Counted from the first letter of the stretch, positions 12,045-24,179 are shown. The stretch: DNA of 64,000 nt from Litoditis marina (GCA_964036275.1 OZ038433.1:35683336-35747335); one strand, 5' to 3'. Program-made: numbers and translations. Notes: generated by a model not told the origin, from the letters alone.

Positions 12045-13648
12045 CCCTATAAAAACTGAACGACCTCAAATTTGTTATCAAAAAGCCTGAGCGCCAAGTA
12101 TGAATAGAATAGACTAGTTTATTTGCGATTTTTCATTTCCTAATTGAATAAATGGAGAAGAAGCTGTACAAAAAAGAATGAGAACGTGCGCAAATAGAGA
12201 ACACGGTCGGTGAACGAAACTATGATTTATCGTTATAAAATTGGCTTACAATTGAAAATGAAAGGTATATCTAGCTTAAATTGTTCGTTTTATCAATTCA
12301 AAATAGTTCTATTTCTCTGCAGAAAAACGTTTAAAAACAGAATGAACTCGATCGAGGTATATTGGAACGATTGCAAACGCAACTTTCTGTTTCACTCCCT
12401 CGAAAGCCATGTATAGTTTTCTTTGCATTTTTTCTTGGAAAACTTTGGGAAGACACTCTGCCTTTGACGAAATCGTCCCTCTCTAGTATTTATTCTCGAA
12501 TCGAGTTAACATGGTGACCCGATGACAAATGAGAAAACTATTTATGAAAACATCTTCCTTCGTTCTGTCAGAAAAGCGAATTACGACACCGAAGAACATG
12601 TTGGTTTTCAAACTACTTCAAACCCCCACCGCCTTTCGACTCTTTCTTGGTGGTCTTACGCTTCAGTTATGGGAGAATATTAACTCGTTCACTGTTCAAA
12701 TATGTGGACAATAAAATACGTTAAACTGGAACAAAAAAGTATGATTGTGTTATTGTTCAATGTGGTGACGAACGTGTCTCGTGTCACTAGACAGTTTGTA
12801 TTTCTCGTGTTTTATAAGCTTATTTGTATTCGAAACATTGTACTTCTCTTTTCAGAAAAGCTGTTCCATATGACAGTGTCCTAACGTGATAATTGGTATT
12901 CAAAATGTAGTTGAGACTGGTGTAAATAAAGTTTTCCATTTCGTTGCTTTCCGTTTTGACATGTAGGCCATTTCCTGAATGTTGTATCCAAAATTGTACC
13001 CAAGTTTACACAATTTGGCGAACAATGACTAACTAAGAGGGAATGATGGATATACTAACGGAAGTGAAGTTCGTAATTAACAGCAGGATGTTGCACATGA
13101 TTTAACCTCTACAAAACGTAACCAGCCTTACTTGGGCTTCACTTTTCCTAGTTTCGACAACATTACCTGGTCATATTGAAATTTGAGTATTTGACAGGCG
13201 CTATTCTTGAACAAAGAAAAGATCTCGAACGCTGATAACTATTTATAAACAACAACACGCGAGTGCATATGTCAGATAGTCAGATGTATGTAGTTACCAT
13301 CAATATGGAATTTATCAGCAATACTGAAGCCAAAAAAATTAAAACAAATATTGCCGAATAAATACTATAATGAAAAACATCTTCGATTGCATTCACATTT
13401 ACTCAGATCGATTCAACTTTTCTTTCCAATTCATTTTGTTTCACATTTTGTCAATGAAGCAATGAATACCAACACTTACTTCAAACTTCTTACTGTGTAA
13501 GGTCCACTCGCGTGTAAATACACTGCCAACAAATCATGTGTTCATTTCAAAGTCTCAATAAACACCATAAATTGCGACTCGAAACCAACGGGATCCAACT
13601 ATAAACACGGTTGAATAGTGCAACATCCACCATATATGTTTTAGATTA
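12045..13648. other. Gap between receptor 5' end and foldback element (copy A)
   Basis: No recognisable gene. Short open stretches on the plus strand (for example 12210-12416 and from 12523) are not preserved in frame in copy B, where a 16-base insertion at about 41480 shifts one of them. The region probably contains the receptor promoter on its left side. Nothing else is identifiable. Confidence 0.5.
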
Positions 13649-13848
13649 ATATAAGACGCTGCAATCTAATTTTTTTTCAAAATCGAGTTTATTCCGAAAA
13701 AACATGACAAATTGGAAAGAAACCGAACGTGTCGAAAAACTCCCAAATTATTTCGATCACGGAGAGAATCAACAATTTTTGTGTATTCTTGTACATGAAA
13801 TATGTTGCAATCTTGTGAAAAGTTGAGAAATAAAACTGGTTTTTGATA

Positions 13849-14160
13849 TTTTTTGGGAGCACACAATTTCAATCATTTATTTTTTGGGAGCACACAATTT
13901 CAATCATTTATTTTTTGGGAGCACACAATTTCAATCATTTATTTTTTGGGAGCACACAATTTCAATCATTTATTTTTTGGGAGCACACAATTTCAATCAT
14001 TTATTTTTTGGGAGCACACAATTTCAATCATTTATTTTTTGGGAGCACACAATTTCAATCATTTATTTTTTGAGAGCAAACAATTTCAATCATTTATTTT
14101 TTGGGAATGCAAATTTTCAATCATTTATTTTTTGGGAGCACACAATTTCAATCATTTCTT
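13849..14160 (+). repeat. 31-bp minisatellite array (copy A, forward)
   Basis: About ten tandem units of TTTTTTGGGAGCACACAATT followed by TCAATCATTTA. The last units carry substitutions (AGAGCAAAC, GAATGCAAATT). The unit is 31 bases, so it is open in every frame and produces spurious repetitive reading frames. Copy B has about eight units at 42737-42992. Confidence 0.97.
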
Positions 14161-15070
14161 GTTTGGAATGTTCGGATTTAGAATATTTTTTCGGAATCTG
14201 TTGCGTGTAAACTGAAGGTTTTTTCCCTTTTTGATGTTTTTGTCGAGGAGGACAGTGAAGGACAGATTCGTTTGTGCAAACTCGACGAAAAGATCGAGTC
14301 TGGATCCCAGCAACGAAAAAAGTTGAAGGCAAAAACTTGAGTTTGGTGAAATTGCGAAGGCAGAATTCGAAGTAGTTACAACTATGCACAACTCAGAAAA
14401 ATGGCCAAAAAACCTTTTGTAGTTCACGTGAAACTTTTCCCTTGTTCTCGCCATATACACGATCATCTCTAAGAGTGCGTATGCTAGACACACTGATATT
14501 CATTGCTTGTTCTTCTATTATCTCTGGGTGGTTTCTTCGACGTAAATACTTCATCCGTGACGAACTATTATGTAAAAACCTATCATATTTGAAAATTGTA
14601 TGTTCGTTCACTTGTTTCAAAAGGACTCGCACCAACAGTTTTCACCCAGTCCACATAGATCTCGCCGCCAAATATGGGAGCTCTGCGGTTCGATACTGTC
14701 TGGATGCGAGAGAGTGGGCGGGGCCAATGCGTATAGAGATAATGAGAGTGTGCGAATGCGGGAGAGTGCGGGGACAACGAGAGCAAAAGTTGGCATGTTA
14801 ACGCCAGCGATGGCATAATTTGACACTTAATAATTCCAAACTCCAGAGTAAGGGTTAGATAGTGTGTATTCATAACAGAATTAAAATTGTGTACTAAATT
14901 CTGATTGGAATTCAGAAAGTAATGAAATTCTTCATTTTCAACATGCAGATTTTAAGCAAATTCACAATCACGATTCATTTCTATACTTTATGCTTACTGA
15001 ACGTAAGTTTTAATCGAACTGATATTTGACGTGAATGTGGGTTACTGAAATATGAGTAACCATCAGTAGA

Positions 15071-15190
15071 AGTAAATTGAATAGTCACGTAAAGTTAGCA
15101 TTCTAATGAGAAATCGTGCAATTTGTTATGGCACGTTTCTGAGTTATGCTGTGTTTGACATGTTTCACGCGACTTTGCGATTGACTAACA
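15071..15190 (+). mobile_element. Short MITE-like repeat, copy 1 of 6
   Basis: About 120 bases beginning AGTAAATTGAATAGTCACGT and ending TTCACGCGACTTTGCGATTG plus ACTAACA, with a core GCATTCTAATGAG. The ends are imperfect inverted repeats around AGTCACGT. Relatives lie at 22855, 43894, 47479 (minus), 50414 and 51201 (minus). Confidence 0.8.
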
Positions 15191-15685
15191 GTACACAGGA
15201 AAATGATATAAAAAGATTTCGCCACTCACTTATATCACTATTTTATCAATTTAGACTTCGAAGCCGCTCAAACGTTATGCCATGCTTTCCGTTTTCTGTT
15301 TTCAAAAGAATTGACCGGAATTATCTCAAGTAATTTCAAAGATCGGATTGATCACTGCTCTTCCAACTGTACGAGAAGTATCGACCACGGAATTACTTCA
15401 CGGAAAATGATTTGACTCAAATTAGTAGATTTGGACTCTATAGATGTACAGGCTCCGAATTCGAAAAAAAACGTGGAAAATGAGGAAACAATGCGCTTTT
15501 CCAAACTTTTTCATCCTGCACGCTCTTAAATAGGGAGGATGTAAGGCTGATACTCGCATAAAACTTGAACGACAACGGTTAATGCTGTGAACGTTGTTGT
15601 TGCGTTGTGAACGTTGTGAGCGTGTTTGTCAACATTCACTGAAAGATGTTTAAATGTATTCTAAGCAAGAATAAGAATTTGTGTT

Positions 15686-15871
15686 CCCAGAAAATAAATG
15701 ATTGAAATTGTGTGCTCCCAAAAAATAAAAGATTTAAATTGTGTGCTCCCAAAAAAATAAATGATTGAAATTGTGTGCTCCCAAAAAATAAATGATTGAA
15801 ATTGTGTGCTCCCAAAAAATAAATGATTGAAATTGTGTGCTCCCAAAAAATAAATGATTGAAATTGTGTGC
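15686..15871 (-). repeat. 31-bp minisatellite array (copy A, inverted)
   Basis: About six units of the same 31-bp sequence as 13849-14160 but on the opposite strand (AAATTGTGTGCTCCCAAAAA followed by ATAAATGATTG). One unit has a substitution and one an extra A. The two arrays could pair into a long hairpin. Copy B has about five units at 44512-44662. Confidence 0.96.
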
Positions 15872-16138
15872 TGCTTGCCTAACTACATATCTCTTCTATA
15901 AGAAACCAAAATGCGTTGTTTTTGGGAAATCACATGTGCAATTAATCATTCTTTCGTCCACATCCTAAAAAATTCGGGAACAGTTTATCATCCAGAAAAC
16001 ACCACAAATAATCTATTTTTCTTAACAAAACTTTTCCTTTCTCTTCTCGAATTGTCCTGTTTTCTCGGAAAAAACTCAATTTTGAAAAAAAAATTAGATT
16101 GCAGCGTCTTATATAAACGAAGATTTTGCAAAACACAT

Positions 16139-18018
16139 TTATTGACTGCATCCATTTTCGTACCAAGTGTTGAGATTTTCGAATATTCTGACATGGGCGA
16201 AGGGCCATTTCAACCAAGTTCCCATGCTGCAGGAAAAGTCTTCCGCCTGACTACAAACGGTAAATGGAGCACCAATATCCATCGAGTCTCCGTAAAACAC
16301 CTTTAAAATATAAATTCAAAACACAACAAAACTCTGGAAATGTTTAAGTCAGAGAATATCAATAATACAAATGGAGAAAAAAAGAATGTATTGGAGAACT
16401 TGGGAAGAATATTATATTACGTTGACAAACAGTTGGTACGGTTCTATTTGTCACTTCAACGTCGTAATTAACTTCGTGTTTTGGTCTATCTGCAAATATG
16501 TGAACGAAGATCTCTACCTCGTACTTGGCATGGTGAACCATGTTCTCCATTTGAGAAATCCGGAATGGAAAATCATTGACCCAGTCGCGGTTGTGAGCTA
16601 TTCGAAACACGGAAACAACCTGGATCACAGAGAGTTAACTGCGTTTCGTAGATTTATAAGCGGAACGTTTCGTTTTACACAATTATTTGAGGTTATTGAA
16701 TAAGTCAAATCACCATGTGTTGTATTTGTTCTGTTATACTTCTTGTGGAACATCGAGCAAAGATGAAGATACAAGAACAATAAAACAGTTTTCTCTCTTT
16801 ATAGATCACCGTGTTTTTGGCGCATTTTCCGTGAGGCCTACCGAACAGGATGAGCTATTTCATGAACGTGTCTTTCTGATATTCCTAATATGGCTTTTTT
16901 TCAATCACAAGCGTGATCAATCTACTCTAGAACAGTTTTGTTGCCGTTTTGACGAGACACATTTACGTCTTCTATCCACGTAACAGGTTTTCGAGGATAG
17001 TTCCATATGGGATGAAACCAGTTTTTGGAAAGTCGCAGATATGTTTCAAGAAATTTTGGAAGTACACGCTCTCAAAAATACAGCATCATTTTGTGCTTTT
17101 GGAATTGGATCTATTGGACCCAAGAGTTTCGTGCATTGGGTATTTTGTTTGTAGGTATTGCAACAACATTTACTATCACCTTCAACTGTGAAACGAAGGT
17201 CACGTCGCCAACTCTGGGGGAAGAAAACGTGATCACGTGGACTCGAACCGCCGGATGCTGTTTTGATATATGGTGACCTGCCATCAAACTGAGGGCTCCT
17301 CCTAGAGAATGGCCGACGCACTGAAAAATTATACATGACATCTCGAACAATTATAGAAGTGACCCTCTTTCACTGTTTTCGTACAGAATGTAATTTTGCA
17401 GTGCGAAAAATATAACTCATCATATGGTCGAATTCCCACTTTATTCAAGAACAGAAAAAGAAGGCTCGATGAACACTTTGAGAAATTTTTGTGAAAGATC
17501 AAGGTTGTTCAATTTCATTCAAAAAAAATTTCTCTCACTCTCCGAACAGAATAAATTTGGAAATTGTGCATACGTCAATTTGAAGTGACAAGAGAGAATC
17601 AGACTGGAACCGGAATAGTTATTCACGGTTCAACAGGCGACTTCACAAAGTTTCACAATTGTGACACTTTAATTGTGGAAAAAAAGTTGAGTTTTTTCTC
17701 ATTCTCGTTACATATAAAAACACATCAATTATTTCATCAATGTGAGAACGTACGATGAATGGAGGGAAAGCACAGATAGAAGAAGATAAAGATAGATGAA
17801 GAGGAAGTAAAAGTCTCTTTTATTATGGCTGGGAGACTTTTGCAACTCACCACAATTTCAAAGTTGGCAAATGATTTTCTAATGCGGTTGAGTGCAGTCC
17901 GGAGACCATTTCTCCAAAGTTCAAAGAATGCTTCATAATAGTAATTCAAAACATGTCCCTCGTCTTCTGATATTCTGGTCATTCGCGTCAGGACAAAGTC
18001 GAAGATTTGGAAGACTGC
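16139..18018 (-). pseudogene. Class 3 lipase, 5'-truncated (copy A)
   Basis: Four exons match the 3' four exons of the intact lipase in copy B: 18018-17851, 17320-17180, 16619-16518 and 16300-16139, all phase 0. They encode the lid-side helix region, the nucleophile elbow GHSLGGALSL, the Asp motif AHNRD, an HH pair and the C-terminal region with FAHVRIF supplying the expected catalytic His. Upstream exons for the signal peptide, Cys-rich N-terminus and oxyanion strand are absent. Only a degraded relic of the preceding exon is seen near 18198. The stop codon TAA overlaps an AATAAA polyadenylation signal (16142-16137). Alone it should not fold into an active lipase, but it is open and could be spliced to the upstream receptor-like exon at 18336-18507. 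Confidence 0.85.
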
Positions 18019-18197
18019 CTGCAAAACAGGAGATGAAAGTTCAATTCTCATCACTCATGATTTTTTATTGTTGTCTTACTGTCTCTCGAAAGTTCAAATG
18101 TTTACTCTACAATTTTCAAAGAATATTCAGTGAGACGGAAATGCCAAAAAAAAACTCCCAGAAAGTGCCGTTCATTCGTTTATATTCGAAAGTTCAC

Positions 18198-18270
18198 TTG
18201 AGATTTTGAGCTTGACGTTCTGAAAAAAGCTAAACAGAGCCTTTTTATCTTCGCAAGCTATGGACCGGCG
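18198..18270 (-). pseudogene. Relic of lipase oxyanion-strand exon
   Basis: The minus strand reads AGAACGTCAAGCTCAAAATC then TCAA and a GT donor. Over these 24 bases 22 match the end of the copy B lipase exon 47119-47036. The upstream part reads CEDKKALFSF, like a lipase core strand, but in a different frame from the matching end, the shift falling in a run of six T. This is far more diverged than the neighbouring exon, so it stems from an older lipase paralogue or lies outside the recently homogenised tract. Confidence 0.5.
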
Positions 18271-18335
18271 TGATATCACGCTCAGATCTGAATGGGTATT
18301 TTGGAATATCAGTACGATAAAGGGGCTGAACTTAC

Positions 18336-18507
18336 TTTCTGGTGAATCCAACATCCTTGAGCCTCAATACTGTTCTCTCCCACTATGGTATAGCAGGCCA
18401 GGCCGTTCGGACGTGCTCCCATAGCTCTTTCCTCGTCCAGCATACACTTTACCGTACCGCTCTGGTTGTTCTCCGACTTGGTGCAGTTCAAATACTGCGT
18501 TTTGCAT
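18336..18507 (-). CDS. Exon resembling type II activin/TGF-beta receptor ectodomain
   Basis: Minus-strand exon with acceptor TTCTTGCAG and donor GTAAGT, entering in phase 2 and leaving in phase 0. The 57 codons contain the spacing CKTQYLNC, NQSGTVKC, LACYTI and IEAQGCW. This follows the ActR-II/BMPR-II ectodomain pattern (Asn-Gln-Ser/Thr-Gly...Cys...Cys-Tyr/Phe...Ile-Glu...Gln-Gly-Cys-Trp), in which the cysteines pair in a three-finger fold that binds TGF-beta ligands. No transmembrane or kinase exon follows: the next exons downstream on this strand are the truncated lipase, which start in the compatible phase 0. No signal-peptide exon was found upstream. It is probably a gene fragment left at a duplication edge, or part of a chimeric transcript. 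Confidence 0.6.
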
Positions 18508-21500
18508 CTGCAAGAAGTAATTTATTTGGATGAAAACGAAATACAGAGCACGTCATTCCGATTTCGTGAAGAAGAAGATGAACATTGTCTACTATTCGCT
18601 AACATGGAAGAGTTCCCTTCTGAACAAAGGGAGAGGGTTCCGACACCGCGTAATACGAAGAAAGATATGTATTTATTTATCTACATGCACAGAATGTGAC
18701 ACTCGCTCATCTGAGAAAGAACACGATAGATACAGGGTGACAAAATGAAATAGGACCGTAGTGGTTGATGGAAGAATGTGAAATGCCAGATTTGTTTGTA
18801 CGACGTTGTCACTGAACACGAGATTGAGCATGGGAAAACTTGTTTGAATAGATTGTGGCGTTGTGCAAAACAAGTAGCATTCACGCACAACCAATTACAA
18901 CTATTACTCTCCCGATATCATTAATTCTCACATTACTATTTGAACACATAACGACTGTAATACAGACGAATGCTCACTCCGTGTCAAAGAACAGCGACAA
19001 AATTAATGATTAAGTGAATTCTAAATCACGTTCTGCATCGTTCATAGAAATTAGAGCTGAGAGAAACGAAATAATCGGGTGAGAAATACAAGACAAACCC
19101 AACAATCAGACACAAAACGGCAACCAATATGTTTTCTTCAGCTCGAAAACTGATAAGAACTTGGAGGTGAAACACACAGCTAAGATGAAATATGCCTCAC
19201 AGAAGTCTCACTAAAGAGGAGTCTGCTGACTTATAAGATGGGAGGATATAGATGAGCTAAATGGGAAGGAGATTATCAATCCAGACAGGAAAAAAACAAG
19301 AGCCAGACAAAAGGGACCGAGAGTCAAACAGCTTATCGCGACTGGGGAAATGCCCAGAGTTGTCGAATGTGAACTTTACTGCTAATCCTGGTGTGATTTT
19401 TCCAGATGTAGTCTGATATATTAGTTTAACGGTATGAAGCAGCTTTGGAACTGCTCAATTGGCACAAGCTCTCTCGAGATATAGCTTCTTCACTTCGCAA
19501 ACTTATATAGCAAATAATCAATAACTCAAAGAAGTTTTAGAAGGTGATCTCATCAGTTCTGTGAAGGATTACGCCTAGCACGAAGCGCACCCATTTTCAG
19601 CGTTTAAATCACAAAAGTATTGAAATAGACAATTTTTTGGCAATCAAATCTTCCTGCTGTGTCTCCACAGACCAAATACGTTCGTATATTGAGCATTAGA
19701 TATACAAGATTGAAAAAACCAACGGGAGTAACAATGGAAATATCTCAACACGTCTCAAATTTTGATTGCCTCGTCATGAACATTCGATTCCGAATATGTC
19801 TATCTGTATCCAATTGAGACATATTCCGTTCTGCATGGTAAGAGTTCGTGAACAGTCATTTGATTGGGCCCTGCTACTTTTGGTGAATGTTTGTAAATCG
19901 AATAATCACTCACAATCAACAAGTTTGGGAGATGAAAGTCATTTCAAAGGCAAAAATTAGAGCAAAAACGTCACAATTGTAGACAACTGTGAGAGACAAG
20001 AGACAAGCTTGTCAGGTGAAACATGTGAAAAAGTACTTCAGAGTCCCGTGGTCGTATTTTGTAGAATTAACCAAGTGAGGTGGTCTTGCAAAATTCAATT
20101 ATCATTTTCCAATCAGAGTTTTTATTGTATATTTACTCAAATAGCACATTTGCTAGGTTAGCCTACAAAAAACGTCCACGTTTTACTATAAACGGCGTGA
20201 TTGCTGTGTGGTTCAGCATTTAATTAACTATTTCTGTCATTTGTAGTGTAACTGGAATCAACAAATTTCCGTGGCTTCGCAAAAGTGGATTTTTCTTCGG
20301 GAACAACACGTGAGATAGAAATAAGCACCTGCTCTGTCGAGTCTATTTCAGTTTTGAAATAAATAATATTGAGCGCGCCTCCCTGACACCAGATTGTACG
20401 CTCGGCTGCTAGATAACTAGTTAATTGTTTACGGTGGATTTGTTCGGCTGACTCCAAACATCAATGATTTCGTTCCGAGAAAATAATCTTTATACTATCA
20501 GAAAACTCTATTTTTATCCAGAACCATCAACATAACTAGAATCACGATTTTGTTAATCAGAAATTAACAACAAACTGGGTTTGAACTGGTTTGAACTAAA
20601 GCATTCCTCTGTCAGTTAGTGAAATGAGCACCACAGCTCATCGATATGAGCCACCCACACATTCGTGGTTTGTGAAATAAAAATATAAAATTATGATCAT
20701 TAACTACCAAAACATGAAATGAGATACACACAACGGGTCATGAGAAGAATAAACTTGAATTTGCTCAGCATTACTGGTTGTCTTATGGATTGTCGTAGTG
20801 ATCTGAAACATGATTTAGGGAAGGACAGTACGGCAGTCCATCTGCTGTGTTTGTAATCCTTTTGTTTCTAACTTGTAACTTGTAACACGCGCTGTCTGAT
20901 CAAACTACAACTCAGCTTCGGCCCCATCTATAGAAATGTGAGAATGCAGAGAATGTGTGGATGCTCCCCACTCTCCACTTTAGTCTGGAAGTGGAACAAC
21001 AAAACATTCATTTATTAGTATAAAAAACGAGTGTAAAGAAAGTAAAGATTAGTTTTGGATAAATATGTACGAGAAATATAAAAGAAGTCCAATAAAAATA
21101 TTTTGAGGAAAACTCTAATCTCGCTCGGTTGTGAATTTCAGAAAAAGGATACCGAGTTTTTGGTTGTCGGAAGTGTTTTTCTCTCTATCAGTGTTTCTGA
21201 ATGTACTTATTTCAAATCACAGTCTGTTCTAAATCTTAGCTTAAATTCTTGTTGAGACCATCTTTCTATATTCTTCGTTGCTATAAAAAATACGGAGGTG
21301 ACAACATGAAGTCGTGTTTCTTCAGAGGTTCGACAAAAGCACCGATCAGACGTGAGACAAATTTGCATGTTTTAAGAAAGGGGACGAGCACGAACATCTA
21401 TATAAAAATCAACCTTGATTCCTTTATTCTCTGTCAATTTCATATGGTTTCTTTAACACTTGTTCTATAATGGGTACCAAAATACTTACGGAATATTTTT

Positions 21501-22854
21501 GTTCATTCTATCGCCTTTTCTGTTTTTCTACGTAGACCATTTGCGGTGTCAGATCACATGCCATTTCTCGGAGGTGCCACGGAAACTAGTAGTCCTTCAA
21601 AACGTTCTTGGCACTGATATTTTCCCTGTGAGTTTTCCATACCCAAAATACACTTTCACACAACGTATATATTAGAAAAAAAATGTAACCACACTCTTCA
21701 TACACACAAGTGGAATCAAAAATACAAACGAGAATCTGTTCACAGATTTCCACATTTCACGAACTATATTCTAGCGAGAAACATTACATTTGTCTAGTTT
21801 TACCAATACTTTCTACTTAATGAATTTTTACATTTTTTTGTAGATGACATAACCAATGTTCCAGTTGTCTCTAAATACGACGGTTAGTAACCTTTTCATG
21901 GCAAATTTCATTCTTCAGATATCCCTTTTGGATGTGTGAAATACGATGGCCGGTATCCTCTTAAAATATTTGTGCTCGAAGAACTTAATTTCCCTCAGCT
22001 CTAATCATTTCGTGTTTTTCAACAGAACTTCACTGACATACTCAATGCACAGAAATACCTAGAGGTTGCGAGCTTTTGTCTAGAAATGTTCAATGTTCAT
22101 GACAATTGAAACTGTTTGTTCTCACGATGAAGGAAAACTCTGGAAAAACTTCACGAACCGGTTTCCACAAAATAGGAAGGAATGTTTATTTTTCATTTTA
22201 CACTCTTTGGTGTTACACCAGCCGGCGCTATTATAAGAACCTTGTTCGCGATTTTCAGTGATTATTGTAGTTTACTCAGATCATGAGAACATTTGTTCAA
22301 AGTTGTGGTATAACGTATAAGAGCTTTCTCAGTTCCCACGTATGTTTGATCCTACTCTTGTCTCAGCAATAAATATCTATGTTATTTGTGAAATTAACTG
22401 CTCTCAATAGTATTCTATCAGTTACCTGGTTAACTGTTTTCACTAGAACTTCGAATAAAACTCAGACCAGACATGTTTCGTTTTCCAGACAACGAAATAT
22501 ATTTGAGATGAATCAAGTTCATTTGATTCATCACACTAACAACAATGAAACAAAATGCAACAATTTGGTTTTTTGAATTGTTCTCTATTTCATCCATATC
22601 AAAATGTATGAAAAAGGCAATCAGACGAACTCCGAGCCGAATCCTCTTCTAAATATGTGCATGCAAGTGTGTTTAAATCATTATTGTCGCATAGTGTCTA
22701 ATGGTCTCACGTGTGCCAAGTGCTAGTGCACTTTCTATTATTTTACGGACGTTGTGTGGGTCACCATGAACTTTTTTTAGAGGAATCAGTATAACTCTCT
22801 AGAGTGAATATTCCGAAATTAGCGCCGATCCTGCCCAGGCCCACGTTAACTAGA

Positions 22855-22980
22855 AGTCAATTTAATAGTCACGTAAACTTAGCATTCTAATGAGGCATTG
22901 TGCACTATGAGCAACATAATTGCACGTGTCTAATTTTGCTGTGTTTAAAATGTTTCACGTGACTGTGTAACAGACTAACA
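22855..22980 (+). mobile_element. Short MITE-like repeat, copy 2 of 6
   Basis: Shares AATAGTCACGTAAA, AGCATTCTAATGAG and the terminal TTTCACGTGACTGTG with the element at 15071. Slightly longer and more diverged internally. Confidence 0.75.
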
Positions 22981-23905
22981 CTATAGTATATATGTGCACG
23001 GCGAGACGTCGAGGGCCGCAGTCGTCACCAAAAACACGCACATCCAGATTCTGAATATGTATTCACCATTCCCGTTGAATATAAGCGTGGGTTGACCCCA
23101 GAATAGAGTGTATGCTTATAAGACACATCTTTATAGGGCAACGACACATGAATTATCGGACAACATATGAACTATTGAAAGAAGTAATTCATATAATACC
23201 AAACAATTTCTCACAAGCAGTCCTTTATCTTGAAGACGAGCGTTTTTTGTTTTACTCTGGGCCGTATGATGTTTCTGCCAATCTTTACCGCTTAAATCCA
23301 CGTATCTTTGTTAGTCGCACCATCTTTAAATCGGTGTTCCCCCTCATTTTCTTATTTCATTTCCCGTTCTCTTCCTCTCTCTTCTCCGCGCTCCCCCCCC
23401 CCCCCCGTCTCTCTCACTCCATACCACTTTCTTTTTTCCATTCTCTCTCTCTCGCTGTCTAGCTTTCTGAACTTTAATCATGTCACTACCGAAAAAGTGT
23501 GTGATTACACCCATGAACTTAAAGGTGAATATAATTGATTTTATAGGCAAGCTTGGAGCAAAATAAACATACAACTCCAAGTGAGGACTATACGCCCTCG
23601 GAGGGCGCTTTTATTCATTATATTCGATTGGAAAGAACACTCATAATCGAAGTTCTCACTCGAAAATTGAACTGAGCATCATGTGGATCATTTAATCGAA
23701 TTACCTGAATGCTCGATTAAACCAAAAACTTTCCCTCTTGAACAGTTCACATCCTCCCCTCGAATACATGCCAAATCGCTCCTCCAAATCGAGTGTTCAA
23801 ATCTGATCACAATGTCGATCAACATTATCAACTACCACAAATCAATATGAAGATGTATCGCTGTAGATAGGTCCTGTGATCTGACCGATAGGTGCGGTGG
23901 GTAGA

Positions 23906-24093
23906 TATAGGATTTGTCAAACCATTGTGGACACAATACCATCGATTTAGTATGGAACGGGGTTTGGCGAGCGGCCAGTTCGTCTGCGTATCATTGATCT
24001 ACTCACTCTCTCAACTGCTGGCAGATATACAACGACCGCATCGCTCAATCAATTGAACCCTCTGCTTTCTTTATGGGGAAAATGTCGACTATA
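23906..24093 (+). repeat. About 190-bp dispersed repeat, first copy
   Basis: Matches 58540-58737 over its whole length with scattered indels. Shared blocks are GGATTTGTCAA, TGTGGACAC, TACCATCGA, CGTCTGCGTATCA, TCTCTCAACTG, CAACGACCGC, GCATCGCTCAATCAAT and a terminal CGACTATA. This copy lies about 90 bases upstream of the UGT start codon, the other within an intron of the dienelactone hydrolase gene. Confidence 0.8.
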
Positions 24094-24170
24094 GTAATGT
24101 CACTTTGCACACATGCTATTCTTGTAATCATCACTCATTAGCCAGTGACACCTCCATTATTCGTATGCTA

Positions 24171-24179
24171 ATGTTTCAG
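24171..24179 (+). promoter_or_regulatory. Putative trans-splice acceptor of UGT
   Basis: AATGTTTCAG ends at 24179, seven bases before the ATG, with no upstream exon that would pair with it. In nematodes this arrangement usually marks spliced-leader addition. It fixes the start codon choice at 24186. Confidence 0.5.

Larger units (their letters stand above)
13649..16114. mobile_element. Foldback/TIR element with internal minisatellites (copy A)
   Basis: The ends are a 22-base inverted pair, ATATAAGACGCTGCAATCTA... at 13649-13670 and its complement at 16093-16114. Inside, the arms remain recognisably inverted for about 200 bases (for example the complement of 13672-13760 against 16040-16095), though degraded. 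Each arm then leads into a tandem array of the same 31-bp unit in opposite orientations. The interior (14160-15680) encodes nothing recognisable and carries a second, smaller repeat at 15071-15190. No transposase is seen, so this is a non-autonomous element. It ends 24 bases from the lipase stop codon, so it forms the lipase 3' flank. Copy B carries the same element at 42535-44897, so it inserted before the duplication. Confidence 0.78.
1..18018. repeat. Segmental duplication, copy A (left end outside window)
   Basis: This stretch aligns collinearly and in the same orientation with 26947-46801. Position 1 matches 26947, and the offset is 26940-26950 up to about 10.1 kb. After insertions in copy B it becomes about 28.8 kb. 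Identity is very high over 1-8100 (isolated substitutions, homopolymer length changes), clearly lower over about 8150-11100, and high again to 18018. Just left of 18018 lies the acceptor of a lipase exon. Beyond it only scattered similarity remains. Copy A must begin left of the window, because it starts inside a UGT gene whose 5' half is seen only before copy B. Confidence 0.97.

Noticed and set aside
12523..12714. Small plus-strand gene starting MTNEKTIYENIFLRS
   Set aside because: The matching frame in copy B is altered by a 16-base insertion at about 41480, and no splice partners or homology were seen.
13843..14215. Repetitive open frames encoding GAHNFNHLFFGSTQFQSFIF-type protein
   Set aside because: Product of the 31-bp minisatellite, which is open in all frames. 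Unit number varies between copies and there is no gene context.
13849..15871. CRISPR array
   Set aside because: The 31-bp units are contiguous with no unique spacers, and the genome is eukaryotic.
18530..18900. Signal-peptide exon for the activin-receptor-like exon
   Set aside because: Open frames here lack a hydrophobic start followed by a donor of the needed phase. None could be supported.
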